From: Azoarcus sp031556475
GTDB lineage: Bacteria > Pseudomonadota > Gammaproteobacteria > Burkholderiales > Rhodocyclaceae
Reading direction: 5' to 3'
DNA length: 64,000 bases
Assembly: GCA_031556475.1 (NCBI GenBank)
Contig: JAVBSY010000109.1
Span: forward strand, 8,767 to 72,766
Shown: positions 51,360-60,166 of the stretch, piece by piece
How the letters are laid out: each line of letters starts with the position of its first letter
How positions within the stretch are numbered: position 1 is the stretch's first letter
Position numbers and translations under genes: made by a program
Notes under the pieces: model-generated
Database searches by the model: none
Seen by the model: the letters and a program-made list of their open reading frames with translations, nothing else
What the model was told of the DNA's origin: nothing

Positions 51360-52787
51360 ATGAAACCGGCCCATCTGTTCGCCACCGCCCTGACACTGCT
51401 GTTTTCCACGCCCGCCGTGAGCGAATGGCAACTCATCCTCAGCGACCAGGGCCGCCGTGTCGAACTCGACCGCGCTACCATCACGCGCTCCGACCGCGAT
51501 ACAAAAGTGGCCTGGGGGCGGGTCGTACTGTCGCCCGACCAGGCACGCCAGGCCGGCTACACCGTCGTCAAGGCGCTCAACCGGTACGATTGCATGAACC
51601 GCGGCTTCTCCACCGTCAAGCGGGTCTATCTCGACGAAACCGACCGCGTGTTGCGCGAGGAAGCGGCAACCGAGCCGGAACCGGTCATGGTCACGTGCAA
51701 TTCGGTGGATGAACGCATGTGGCGTGAAGTCTGCCGCCCGCCGTCAGCCACCGATCTGACCAAGATCGCACGCGAGGCCGGACGCTCCGCCGCCAACGCA
51801 CAATCCAAGCAGGCCTCGCCTTCCAAGGCAAAAACGAAGCAGGCCGCACCGGCAACAAGCGCGTCCACGCAAACGGCGACGCCCAAAAAGACACCACCGC
51901 AAACGTCGCCACCGGACTCCAAATCCATCGAGGGAACACCGGAAGAGCGCACCACCGCCGCCGCTTCACCCATGCCGGCCCAAACGCCGCCGTCTCAAGC
52001 GCCTTCACCCACCTCCCGATCCCCGTCGCAAACACTGCCGCCACGGTCATCGCCCCCCACAGCCACGGCGGCACACAAGACATCGACTACCGCCACGATA
52101 CCGATCACCCCGACCGGCTGGCACTACAGCGGCGACACCGGCCCCGAACACTGGGGCCAGTTGCGCCCGGAATGGCGGCTGTGCGCCGAAGGCAAGCGCC
52201 AGTCGCCCGTCGATCTGCACAACGGCATCGTGGTCGATCTGGAGCCGGTGAAATTCGACTATCGCAGCAGCCGCTTCCGTATCACCAACACCGGCAACAC
52301 CCTGCGCGTGGATGTGGGCGACGGCTCGGGCATCGAACTGCGCGGGCGCCGCTATGCGCTCGAATCCTTCACCCTGCACCGGCCATCGGCAACGCGCATC
52401 GACGGCCAGATGGGCGACATGTCGGTGCAGTTCTTCCACCGCGAACCCGAAGGCCGCATGGCCATCCTCGAAGTCATCCTCGAACTCGGCGAATCGCCCA
52501 ACGCGTTGATTCAAACGGTGCTGAACAACATTCCCCTGGAAGCGGACGGCAACTACATGCCGGCGGCACCGCTCGACCTCTCCTCCTTCCTGCCTGCAAG
52601 CCCGGCCCACTATCTCTACGCCGGTTCGCTCCCCACCCCGCCCTGCACCGAAGGTGTCACGTGGGTCGTCATGAAGCAGACGGTTCCGGTCAACGCGGAG
52701 CAACTCGCCGTCTTCGGCCGCCTTTACCCGCACAACGTCCGCCCGCCGCAGCCCCTCAACGACCGGCTGATCCTGGAGTCGCGCTGA
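51360..52787 (+). CDS. Alpha-carbonic-anhydrase-like exported protein with lost zinc ligands
   Basis: 475 residues. A signal peptide ends near PAVSEW. Residues 22-120 are a small beta domain like the surface-adhesin E group (EWQLILSDQGRRVELDRATI). Residues 125-250 are a Pro/Thr/Ser/Lys-rich linker. Residues 255-475 have an alpha-CA fold (WHYSGDTGPEHWGQL, QSPVDL, LPTPPCTEGVTWVVMKQ). Active alpha-CAs have FHFH..SEH and ElHlVH. Here the same places read FTLHRPSAT and SVQFFH, so two of the three zinc His (94 and 119 in human CA II numbering) are replaced. Catalysis is unlikely; a binding or adhesion role is possible. Confidence 0.85.
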   Translation: MKPAHLFATALTLLFSTPAVSEWQLILSDQGRRVELDRATITRSDRDTKVAWGRVVLSPDQARQAGYTVVKALNRYDCMNRGFSTVKRVYLDETDRVLREEAATEPEPVMVTCNSVDERMWREVCRPPSATDLTKIAREAGRSAANAQSKQASPSKAKTKQAAPATSASTQTATPKKTPPQTSPPDSKSIEGTPEERTTAAASPMPAQTPPSQAPSPTSRSPSQTLPPRSSPPTATAAHKTSTTATIPITPTGWHYSGDTGPEHWGQLRPEWRLCAEGKRQSPVDLHNGIVVDLEPVKFDYRSSRFRITNTGNTLRVDVGDGSGIELRGRRYALESFTLHRPSATRIDGQMGDMSVQFFHREPEGRMAILEVILELGESPNALIQTVLNNIPLEADGNYMPAAPLDLSSFLPASPAHYLYAGSLPTPPCTEGVTWVVMKQTVPVNAEQLAVFGRLYPHNVRPPQPLNDRLILESR

Positions 52788-52899
52788 CATGCACTCCGTT
52801 CTGGCGACACGGCTTCCGACCCTCCCGGGCCTCCGCTGTGCCGACGTTGCCCGTGCGACGCCATGCGTGCCTTTCCGCCTCTTTCACTCTCACCAGACC

Positions 52900-53673
52900 A
52901 TGCCCGCCAGCCTCAAAGCCTTGCTCGCCCAACTCGCCGGCGTGGCGGTCGCCTTCGTGCTCGCCCGCGCCAACCTTCTGCCGCCCGGTCTGTGGCCGCT
53001 GGTCGGCACGCAAGCCATCGCCGCCGCCGGTACGGCAATACTGCTGCGTAGCGCGCGCTGGTGGCTGCCCATCCATCTGTGCTTCCTGCCGCTCGCCGTT
53101 CTTGTCCAGCGCCTGAATCTTCATCCAGGCTGGTATCTGGGCGCCTTCATCTTACTGGTGCTGGTTTACTGGACCAGCTTCCGCACCCAGGTGCCGCTCT
53201 ACCTCACCAACCGCCCCACCGCGCAAGCGCTCGCTCGCCTGATGCCCGCGGAACGCGCCTCGAACCTGATCGACCTCGGCGCGGGCGGCGGTGCGCGACT
53301 GCACCGGCTTGCACGGCTGCGCCCGGAAAGCCGCTTTACCGGCATCGAAACCGCGCCCGGCCCCTGGGCGCTGGGCTGGCTGCTGAATCGCCGGCAAGCG
53401 AACGTGGACTGGCGCCGCGGCGATCTGTTTGCCCTGCCATGGCGCGACTACGATGTTATCTATGCCTTCCTGTCGCCCGCCCCGATGGCAGGGCTCGAAC
53501 GCAAGGCCACGGCCGAAATGCGCCCGGGCAGCCTGCTCGTCAGCAACAGCTTTCCGCTGCCCGGCCGCGAAGCGGATTTCGTCGTCGACGTCGACGACCG
53601 CCGTCGAACCCGTCTTTACTGTTACCGCGCGGCAACGCCGGAAAACGGGAAAAACCTGGAAATAACGGTATGA
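52900..53673 (+). CDS. Membrane-anchored class I SAM methyltransferase-like protein
   Basis: 257 residues from MPASLKALL; a longer frame from 52789 lacks protein character. Three or four hydrophobic helices come first (GVAVAFVLARANLLPPGLWPLVG; YLGAFILLVLVYW), then a Rossmann methyltransferase domain from about residue 115 with motif I NLIDLGAGGGARLHRLA and FTGIETAPGP. Similar small proteins in betaproteobacteria are uncharacterised. It lies between the CA-like gene and an orphan parA. Confidence 0.75.
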   Translation: MPASLKALLAQLAGVAVAFVLARANLLPPGLWPLVGTQAIAAAGTAILLRSARWWLPIHLCFLPLAVLVQRLNLHPGWYLGAFILLVLVYWTSFRTQVPLYLTNRPTAQALARLMPAERASNLIDLGAGGGARLHRLARLRPESRFTGIETAPGPWALGWLLNRRQANVDWRRGDLFALPWRDYDVIYAFLSPAPMAGLERKATAEMRPGSLLVSNSFPLPGREADFVVDVDDRRRTRLYCYRAATPENGKNLEITV

Positions 53674-53763
53674 ATCGCCGCTTTTCCCACGCTACCCGTC
53701 ACCGTCGCGCTTCGATAATCCCCCCATGCGGCGATGCGGCGCCGCGCGTCGAGGACTCGTTTC

Positions 53764-54471
53764 ATGGCTGAAATCATCTGCATCATCGGAAACAAGGGCG
53801 GCACGGGCAAAACCACCCTGTCTCACATGCTGTGCCAGGGCCTGGGGCTGCTGAACCACCGGGCGGCCTGCGTGCTGACCGACATCTCGCGCGAGCCGCT
53901 CGCCCCGGAAGGCCGCCGCTACGTCACCGCCGACGCCCGAACGCGCGACGCCCTCGCCAAGGTCGTGGATAAACTGCGTACCCTGCCCGACTGGATCGGC
54001 GTCATCGACGGCAGCGGCAACCACACCGAGATGGACCGCAAGCTCTATGCGCTTTCCGACATCGTCCTGCTTCCCTTCCGCGAATCGCACGAAGACATCC
54101 GCACCGTCGTGCGCGATCTGGAAATGTTCCCCCGCGCCTATGCCGTACCGATGCAATGGCCAAGCAACGCCTGGCAGCGGGACGCGGCCGACCGCGGCGT
54201 CGCGGCGATGATGGGCGCCTACCGGCACCGCATTCTCAGACCCGTCTCGGCCCTATCCTCCTCCAAGCTGTTGCTGCAAAAACGGCTGCCGGACCAGCTT
54301 CCCACCCCGCTCGCCAACGCCTGCCGCGCCATTGCCCGCCAGGTGCTGGAAGTGCTCGAAATAGACCATGCCACCTCCGGCGTATCCGACGGGGATGCCG
54401 ACCACACCGAACCGCTGTCCCCCGCCGACATGCCCATGCGCCTGAACTACGGCGAACGCCGCTCCCATTGA
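53764..54471 (+). CDS. Orphan ParA/MinD-type ATPase
   Basis: 235 residues. The deviant Walker A CIIGNKGGTGKTTLSHML at the N-terminus and WIGVIDGSGNHTEMD in the Walker B region mark the family. The body is short, and no parB is next to it. Such orphans position large complexes or belong to plasmid-like modules. The following stem-loops suggest it is a single-gene unit. Confidence 0.85.
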   Translation: MAEIICIIGNKGGTGKTTLSHMLCQGLGLLNHRAACVLTDISREPLAPEGRRYVTADARTRDALAKVVDKLRTLPDWIGVIDGSGNHTEMDRKLYALSDIVLLPFRESHEDIRTVVRDLEMFPRAYAVPMQWPSNAWQRDAADRGVAAMMGAYRHRILRPVSALSSSKLLLQKRLPDQLPTPLANACRAIARQVLEVLEIDHATSGVSDGDADHTEPLSPADMPMRLNYGERRSH

Positions 54472-54515
54472 GACCGGCCGGCTGCGCCGGCCAACGCGCA
54501 ACACCGATCGAAGGA

Positions 54516-54540
54516 AGGGGCCGCACACGCGGCTCTTTTC
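54516..54540 (+). terminator. Probable terminator after the parA-like gene
   Basis: A GGCCGC/GCGGCT stem with an ACAC loop is followed by CTTTTC. A second, perfect hairpin without a T-run (GGCCGGC/GCCGGCC, 54476-54492) lies just before it, right after the stop codon. Confidence 0.5.
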
Positions 54541-54668
54541 GATTCACACCCGCCAGTTCGGGACCAACACCAGACAGGCGGGGCCATCCCATGCCTGCCC
54601 CCATGGAAACAGGCCATCGCGGTTACCCTTTATGCGATCCGGCGCGCGGCTTCCGTTAAACTCGCGCC

Positions 54669-55715
54669 ATGATCGAAACCGACAAGCTTCAGTCCCCGCG
54701 TCTGATTTCCGCCCAGTCCACCGACCGCCAGGAAGATGCGATCGAGCGCGCCCTGCGCCCGAAACGTCTGGCGGAATATGTCGGACAGCAGAAAATCCGC
54801 GAGCAGTTGGAAATCTTCATCCAGGCGGCGAAGAATCGCCGCGAAGCGCTCGACCACGTCCTGCTGTTCGGCCCGCCTGGGTTGGGAAAAACGACGCTGG
54901 CGCACATCATCGCCGCCGAAATGGGGGTGAACCTGCGCCAGACCTCCGGCCCCGTGCTGGAACGCGCGGGCGATCTTGCGGCGCTGCTGACCAATCTGGA
55001 ACCGCACGATGTCCTGTTCATCGACGAGATTCACCGCCTGTCGCCCGTGGTCGAAGAAATCCTCTACCCGGCGCTGGAGGATTACCAGATCGACATCATG
55101 ATCGGCGAAGGACCGGCGGCGCGCTCGGTCAAGCTCGACCTGCCGCCCTTCACGCTGATCGGCGCCACGACCCGCGCCGGCATGCTGACCAATCCGCTGC
55201 GCGACCGCTTCGGCATCGTTTCACGGCTCGAGTTTTACAACGCGGAGGAACTCGGTTTCATCGTCGGGCGTTCGGCACGTTTGCTCAATGTTTCGATCGA
55301 TGATGCCGGCGCGATCGAAATCGCCCGCCGCGCACGCGGCACGCCACGCATTGCCAACCGCCTGCTGCGCCGGGTACGCGATTACGCAGAAGTGAAAGCC
55401 GGCGGCGATATTTCCGTCGAGGTTGCCGATGCCGCGCTGACGATGCTGGATGTGGACGCGCTCGGCCTGGATCTGATGGACCGCAAGCTGCTGGGCGCCA
55501 TGCTGGAAAAATTCGGCGGCGGCCCCGTGGGCCTGGACAACATCTCCGCCGCCATCGGCGAATCGAGCGACACCATCGAAGATGTCATCGAGCCCTATCT
55601 GATCCAGCAAGGCTATCTGCAGCGCACGCCACGCGGACGCATGGCGACGCTATCGATCTGGCAGCATTTCGGCCTGGCGCCGCCGCGCACCGACGGCGAT
55701 CTGTTCGGCCGCTGA
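54669..55715 (+). CDS. ruvB: Holliday junction branch migration ATPase RuvB
   Basis: 348 residues, full length. Walker A FGPPGLGKTTLAHI, Walker B LFIDEIHRLSP, sensor 1 GATTRAGML and the C-terminal winged-helix domain (QGYLQRTPRGRMAT) are all present. RuvB hexamers drive branch migration with RuvA. ruvA and ruvC are not next to it in this window. Confidence 0.97.
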   Translation: MIETDKLQSPRLISAQSTDRQEDAIERALRPKRLAEYVGQQKIREQLEIFIQAAKNRREALDHVLLFGPPGLGKTTLAHIIAAEMGVNLRQTSGPVLERAGDLAALLTNLEPHDVLFIDEIHRLSPVVEEILYPALEDYQIDIMIGEGPAARSVKLDLPPFTLIGATTRAGMLTNPLRDRFGIVSRLEFYNAEELGFIVGRSARLLNVSIDDAGAIEIARRARGTPRIANRLLRRVRDYAEVKAGGDISVEVADAALTMLDVDALGLDLMDRKLLGAMLEKFGGGPVGLDNISAAIGESSDTIEDVIEPYLIQQGYLQRTPRGRMATLSIWQHFGLAPPRTDGDLFGR

Positions 55716-55761
55716 ACCGCGCCACGGGCCAGAACATCACCGAATCGGCGACTGAACGCGA

Positions 55762-56118
55762 ATGCGCTCCTTCCAAGTCATCATGTTCAGTCTGTGCGTG
55801 TTGGGCGGCTTGTACCTGCTCGTCTGGGCGCCCGCTTTTTTTCTTCCCGATCGCTGGAATCCAGCCATGGGCCGGCAATTCGATCCACTGGCCGCACGCC
55901 TGCTCGGCGGTGCGCTACTGGCTATCGCCTGGAGCGGCGCCGGCTACCTGCGCCGCTTCTATTACGGTGACGGCACACACCGGCTTCTGGAGCCGGCGGC
56001 GCAGCGGCACCACTTCGTCATCATGATCCTGGCGCTGACGCTGCTCGGTAGCGCCTTTCTGGCCTCGACGCCCGCTGCGAATCCGGACCATCACCCGTCA
56101 TCGCACAACACGCCATGA
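55762..56118 (+). CDS. Small integral membrane protein of unknown function
   Basis: 118 residues with three hydrophobic helices (VIMFSLCVLGGLYLLVWAPAFF, LLGGALLAIAWSGAGYL, FVIMILALTLLGSAFLA) and a His/Pro-rich tail. It starts 46 bases after ruvB on the same strand and may be co-transcribed. No family is recognised. Confidence 0.65.
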   Translation: MRSFQVIMFSLCVLGGLYLLVWAPAFFLPDRWNPAMGRQFDPLAARLLGGALLAIAWSGAGYLRRFYYGDGTHRLLEPAAQRHHFVIMILALTLLGSAFLASTPAANPDHHPSSHNTP

Positions 56119-56132
56119 CGGCAGCTCCACGC

Positions 56133-56348
56133 TCAAACCGCGCGTGCCAACGCGGCCCGGCGCAACTGCGCCAGATTGCGCAAGGTTTCGAGGATCGGCT
56201 CGGAGAGGTGACGCACGATTTCTCCCCCTTCGAGACGCAGGATGAAGTCGCCGACATTGGCGCATGCCACGCCGGCATCGTGGCAGATGGCGGCGATCTC
56301 GGCTTCGATGAGGGCAACGATACGCCGCTGGGAACGGATCATTTTCAT
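56133..56348 (-). CDS. Small hypothetical protein
   Basis: 71 residues from MKMIRSQRRIVALIEAE (or 69 from the ATG at 56342). It is mostly helical and soluble (DAGVACANVGDFILRLEGGEIV). It begins 4 bases after the stop of the HTH gene, so the two are probably one operon. The function is unknown, perhaps a partner of the regulator. Confidence 0.5.
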   Translation of the reverse strand: MKMIRSQRRIVALIEAEIAAICHDAGVACANVGDFILRLEGGEIVRHLSEPILETLRNLAQLRRAALARAV

Positions 56349-56352
56349 CTTT

Positions 56353-56865
56353 TCACTGCCGGGACAGAAGGCGCCGCGACCGGTCGGCCACCGACAGCAC
56401 TTCGGACAATTGGCGCGTGCCGAGAAGCGAGCCGAAATGTCGGATCGCATCAGCCGTCACAAACAGATGGCCGTTGCGCCGCTTGTGGATCCACCCCAAC
56501 TCGACCAGGCGGGCGATCTTGCGCCTCACCGTTTCCCGCGGCAATCCGGTAGCCGCGGCAATGGAGTAGGCATTGCAGGGCTTGAGCTGGCACGGGATAT
56601 CGCTGCCGGCTCTTTGGTTTACCGACTGTCCGCCGTTTTCAAACGCGCCGACGTTATGCAGCGCGATTTCTCCCAACAGGATCGGCAGCAGGATGTCGTG
56701 ATCGAATTCGTCGAACCAGCGCCGCAAATTGCGTATTTCGTGACGCGCGATCAACAACGCAACATCCCGAAAGGCTTGCTGCCGGCGCACCGGAACAGCC
56801 GTGTCGAAAATCGGATTGTGTCTCTCGGCGGCTACGCCCACCGCCGGATGAAAATCTATTGCCAT
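56353..56865 (-). CDS. Winged-helix transcriptional regulator-like protein
   Basis: 170 residues from MAIDFHPAVGV. The N-terminal half is helical (RWFDEFDHDILLPILLGEIALHN). The C-terminal part is a helix-turn-helix with wing: NAYSIAAATGLPRETVRRKI ARLVELGWIHKRRNGHLFV. The HTH type is MarR/ArsR-like, but the order (helical domain first) is not standard for either. Target genes are unknown. Confidence 0.7.
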   Translation of the reverse strand: MAIDFHPAVGVAAERHNPIFDTAVPVRRQQAFRDVALLIARHEIRNLRRWFDEFDHDILLPILLGEIALHNVGAFENGGQSVNQRAGSDIPCQLKPCNAYSIAAATGLPRETVRRKIARLVELGWIHKRRNGHLFVTADAIRHFGSLLGTRQLSEVLSVADRSRRLLSRQ

Positions 56866-57171
56866 GAATGCCCCGCTGCCGCTCTCTTGCCGCAGGCAAG
56901 GTGTGCGATCAAGTCTGTGGATTGTTTTATTTCGTGTGGCGAAACATAGCCGACGGCTATCGCACCGCAACATTGGCGGATACCCGCATACGGGGAAACA
57001 CCAATGAGCGCGAGCGAGCCGGAGATCGGTCGAATTGGGCGCCGGATCGCCTTTCAGGACCGGATTGGCAGAGGTTCTTACGGCGGGTCCGGGCTTTGTT
57101 TTGCAGCTTGGGCGTCATGCCCGAAAGCGCATTGCGCCGAACGCTCAACCCGCCTTCACCGTGCTGCCCAG
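56866..57171. other. Intergenic region between def and the HTH gene
   Basis: About 306 bases. Open frames in it show no protein character. The minus-strand promoter of the HTH gene must be here. No hairpin, RNA or repeat was recognised. Confidence 0.4.
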
Positions 57172-57693
57172 TCAGACTTCCCCATCAGCCGGCAGCAAGT
57201 CGGCAAAGCCGAAGCGGGAAAAATCGCGGATGCGCATGGGGTAGAGAATGCCATCGAGGTGGTCGCACTCGTGCTGCACGACACGTGCGTGAAAACCTTC
57301 CACTTCGCGCGCCAGCGCGTTGCCTTCGATATCGAAACCGGTATACCGCAGGTGCCGGTAGCGGGGCACCCAGCCGCGCATGCCGGGTACCGACAGGCAG
57401 CCTTCCCAGCCGCCTTCGATTTCATCCGACAGCATCTCGAGGGTCGGATTGGCAAGGATGGTAAGAGGAACCTCGGGCGCCTCGGGGTAGCGTTCGCTGT
57501 GCTCGAAACCGAAAACCACCAGGCGCAGATCGACGCCGATCTGCGGCGCGGCGAGGCCGACCCCGCCGACCGCGCGCATGGTATCGAACATGTCGGCAAC
57601 GAGTTCGCGCAGTTCCGGGGTACCGAACTTGGCGATCGGACGGGCGACGCGCAACAGGCGGGCATCGCCCATGCGCAGGATGGATCGGATCAT
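57172..57693 (-). CDS. def: Peptide deformylase
   Basis: 173 residues with the three deformylase motifs: GVGLAAPQIG near residue 43, EGCLSVPG near 95 (the Cys is a metal ligand) and QHECDHLDG near 140. It removes formyl groups from nascent proteins. It is alone here, without fmt; the usual fmt partner is absent, so this may be a second def copy. It lies 33 bases after rlmH. Confidence 0.95.
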   Translation of the reverse strand: MIRSILRMGDARLLRVARPIAKFGTPELRELVADMFDTMRAVGGVGLAAPQIGVDLRLVVFGFEHSERYPEAPEVPLTILANPTLEMLSDEIEGGWEGCLSVPGMRGWVPRYRHLRYTGFDIEGNALAREVEGFHARVVQHECDHLDGILYPMRIRDFSRFGFADLLPADGEV

Positions 57694-57726
57694 GGCAGCG
57701 GACCAGAAAGAGGGCTTGTGGTGCGT

Positions 57727-58197
57727 TCACTCACGATGATAGGGGTGATTACGCAGCATCGTCCAGGCACGATAGAGCGCTTCGGCCAGCAGCGGACGCA
57801 CCAGGGCATGAGGCAAGGTGAGACTGGAAAGACGCAGGGTTTCGTCGGCGCCGGCCTTGAGCGAGGAATCGAGCCCGTCGGGGCCGCCGACGACGAAAGC
57901 AACGTCCCTCCCATCGGCCAGCCAGCTTTCGAGGCGTTGAGCCAGGTCGCGAGTGGTCGGCGCCGTGCCGCGCTCGTCCAGTACCACACGCCGGCAACGT
58001 GGCGGCAGCGCGGTCTCGATGCGCACGGCCTCGGCGGCCATCATGGCGGCCACCGTTTTACCGGTGGTGCGTGGCTCGGCCTTGACCTCGATCAGTTGCA
58101 GCGGCGCCTCGCGCGGCATGCGGCGGGCGAATTCGTCGAAGCCGGCTTCGACCCACGCCGGCATGCGGGTGCCAACGGCGACGAGGAGAAGTTTCAA
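57727..58197 (-). CDS. rlmH: 23S rRNA (pseudouridine1915-N3)-methyltransferase RlmH
   Basis: 156 residues, a SPOUT knot methyltransferase. MKLLLVAVGTRMPAWV and the knot segment FVVGGPDGLD are diagnostic, and the end AWTMLRNHPYHRE matches family C-termini. The start codon is TTG, where family members nearly always use ATG. The protein N-terminus fits exactly at this codon, so expression may be low. It lies in the rsfS-rlmH-def order on the minus strand. Confidence 0.95.
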   Translation of the reverse strand: MKLLLVAVGTRMPAWVEAGFDEFARRMPREAPLQLIEVKAEPRTTGKTVAAMMAAEAVRIETALPPRCRRVVLDERGTAPTTRDLAQRLESWLADGRDVAFVVGGPDGLDSSLKAGADETLRLSSLTLPHALVRPLLAEALYRAWTMLRNHPYHRE

Positions 58198-58295
58198 GCG
58201 GAAGCCACCACGAAATGACAGGCCATGAAGCGATGCGCCGAGTCAGCCGTGCCACGGCTGACCGAGGTCGACGCAAGCTTTGCCGGCACGCGGAT

Positions 58296-58700
58296 TTATG
58301 CTTTGGCGGCGCGGGTAGCGTCGCCGGCCGAGCGGCGACTGGCCGGCGCGGTGCTCCACAGTTCTTCCAGGTTGTAATGGCTGCGCACGGCCGGCTGCAT
58401 GATGTGGACGACGATGCTGCCCAGGTCGACCAGCACCCATTCGCCCGTTTCTTCGCCCTCCACGCCGATGACGTGACCGCCGGCCTCCTTGACCTTGTCC
58501 TGCACGCTGCGCGACAGCGCGCGCGTTTGCCGGCCGGAATCGGCGCTGGCGACGACGATACGGTCGAACAGCGCGGTGAAGCGGGAGGTATCGATGACTT
58601 CGATATCGCGGGCCTTGATGTCTTCGAGGGCGGAAACGATGGTTTTCTGTAGTTCGGGCAGGTCCATGTGCTTGGGGTCGGAAGGCGTGGAAATAGGCAT
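58296..58700 (-). CDS. rsfS: Ribosome silencing factor RsfS
   Basis: 134 residues. It opens MDLPELQKTIVSALEDIKA at residue 12, the usual family N-terminus, so the ATG at 58667 is an alternative start; neither has a strong SD. DIEVIDTSRFTALFDRIVVA and GEWVLVDLGSIVVHIMQP are typical. It binds L14 and prevents subunit joining in starvation. It follows nadD by 7 bases, the common nadD-rsfS-rlmH order. Confidence 0.95.
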   Translation of the reverse strand: MPISTPSDPKHMDLPELQKTIVSALEDIKARDIEVIDTSRFTALFDRIVVASADSGRQTRALSRSVQDKVKEAGGHVIGVEGEETGEWVLVDLGSIVVHIMQPAVRSHYNLEELWSTAPASRRSAGDATRAAKA

Positions 58701-58707
58701 TTTGAAA

Positions 58708-59403
58708 TCAGAGGTAAAGACGGTTCAGCCCAATATAGTCGAGAACGGAATCGGGCAGCAAATAACGGGCGCTCACGCCGGCGCGAAGCAGCCCGCGCAC
58801 CAGCGAGGCCGAGATCGCCAACGGCGTCATGTCGAAGGCGACGATACGGCCAGCGGCGGCAGTGCGTAAATCCGCCGCCGCACCGTGGCGTTCGCGCCGC
58901 AGCGCGTCGAGTTCCGGCGCCAGTTCAGTACCGAAGCGGTCATGGCCCGGCCGGGTGGCGACGGCAAGGTGGGCAAGGTCGAGCACTTCCTGCCAGCGGT
59001 GCCAGGCCGGCAAACCCGCGAACGCGTCGGCGCCGAGGATCAGCACCAGCGGACGTTGTGCCCCCAGCTCGGCGCGCAGCCGTTCAAGGGTGGAAACGGT
59101 GTAGCTTTTCTGCCGCGCCAGCACTTCGCCGTCGTCCACCTCCAGCGCCGGATTGCCGGCAGCAGCCAAGCGCACCATCGCCAGTCGGTCGGCGGCGGCG
59201 CAGCGCGGCATCTCGCGATGAGGCGGGTCGCCAGCGGGAATCAGGCGCACACGCTCGAGACCGAGCGCCTCGCGCGCTTCTTCGGCCAGACGCAGATGAG
59301 CGAGATGGATCGGGTCGAACGTGCCGCCGAGAACACCCAGCGGCGCATCCGGCGGCACACCCTGCGGCCCCCGGGACGTGCGCGGATCAGGCGGCGGGGA
59401 CAT
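58708..59403 (-). CDS. nadD: Nicotinate-nucleotide adenylyltransferase NadD
   Basis: 231 residues from MSPPPDPRTSRG, overlapping the end of the upstream membrane protein gene by 17 bases. The nucleotidyltransferase motif GGTFDPIHLAHL is near residue 25 and the second motif ISASLVRGLLRAG near residue 193 (usual form ISSTxIR). It makes NaAD in NAD synthesis. The Pro-rich first 20 residues precede the family start. Confidence 0.95.
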   Translation of the reverse strand: MSPPPDPRTSRGPQGVPPDAPLGVLGGTFDPIHLAHLRLAEEAREALGLERVRLIPAGDPPHREMPRCAAADRLAMVRLAAAGNPALEVDDGEVLARQKSYTVSTLERLRAELGAQRPLVLILGADAFAGLPAWHRWQEVLDLAHLAVATRPGHDRFGTELAPELDALRRERHGAAADLRTAAAGRIVAFDMTPLAISASLVRGLLRAGVSARYLLPDSVLDYIGLNRLYL

Positions 59404-60157
59404 CGCCGGGCAGGCCGAGCACGTCGCGTACGTTGATGTAGAAGCTGGCGAACGCGATCGGAACCAGCAAAAGCAGCAAGGGAATCGACAACAGGTTGGC
59501 GAGCACCGGCGACACCAGGCCGATGACGCCGAGTACGAAACTCGGCAGGATGACACCGAACAACAACAACGCAACGCCGAAGGCAAGGAAGGGTCGCCAG
59601 TTCCGCAGACAGGCGTAAAAGCTGAAGAAAAGCGCTTTCATCGCAGGCAGCGACCACCAGCCGGCAAGCACCGGGGCAAACCAGTAGGCCATGATGACCG
59701 GCGTGGACACGCCGGCGGCGAGCAGCGCGGCCAGGGCAAAACGCGGGGTAGAGTTGATCAGCGCAGGATCGACTTTGCCGTAGAGCACCGTTTTTACCAG
59801 CACGCCACCGTCGACCGGGATCGTAATCAGCAGTGCAAACACACTGCCGACGAGGTAGCAGCCGCCGATGGTCAACAGGCTTTGCACATTGTTCCGAAAA
59901 CCGGAAAGGAGGATATCCGGCCCTGTTTTGCGCCCCTCATCCACCACACGGCAACCGTTGAACACGCCCAGCGAAAGCGCCGGCATCAGCAGGAAGGCAA
60001 GCGGTTGTCCGATGAAGGGAAAGACGCTGACGACGATGAGGATCAGCAGATAGCCAAAGGCGAGGAAGGAAATCAACGCAGGGTTGCGCCGCCACAGCGC
60101 GAAACCGTCACGCGGCCAATACCAACCTCGCTGCATGGGAACTTGCTGGACGTGCAT
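59387..60157 (-). CDS. BPSS1780-family membrane protein
   Basis: 256 residues with about six membrane helices (SFLAFGYLLILIVVSVFPFI; FALAALLAAGVSTPVIMAYW; FLAFGVALLLFGVILPSFVL). The opening VPMQRGWYWPRDGFALWRRNP is the family signature. Function unknown. The neighbouring gene encodes a paralogue, so this is a tandem duplication with strong divergence. Confidence 0.88.
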   Translation of the reverse strand: MHVQQVPMQRGWYWPRDGFALWRRNPALISFLAFGYLLILIVVSVFPFIGQPLAFLLMPALSLGVFNGCRVVDEGRKTGPDILLSGFRNNVQSLLTIGGCYLVGSVFALLITIPVDGGVLVKTVLYGKVDPALINSTPRFALAALLAAGVSTPVIMAYWFAPVLAGWWSLPAMKALFFSFYACLRNWRPFLAFGVALLLFGVILPSFVLGVIGLVSPVLANLLSIPLLLLLVPIAFASFYINVRDVLGLPGDVPAA

Positions 60158-60166
60158 GGGATGACC

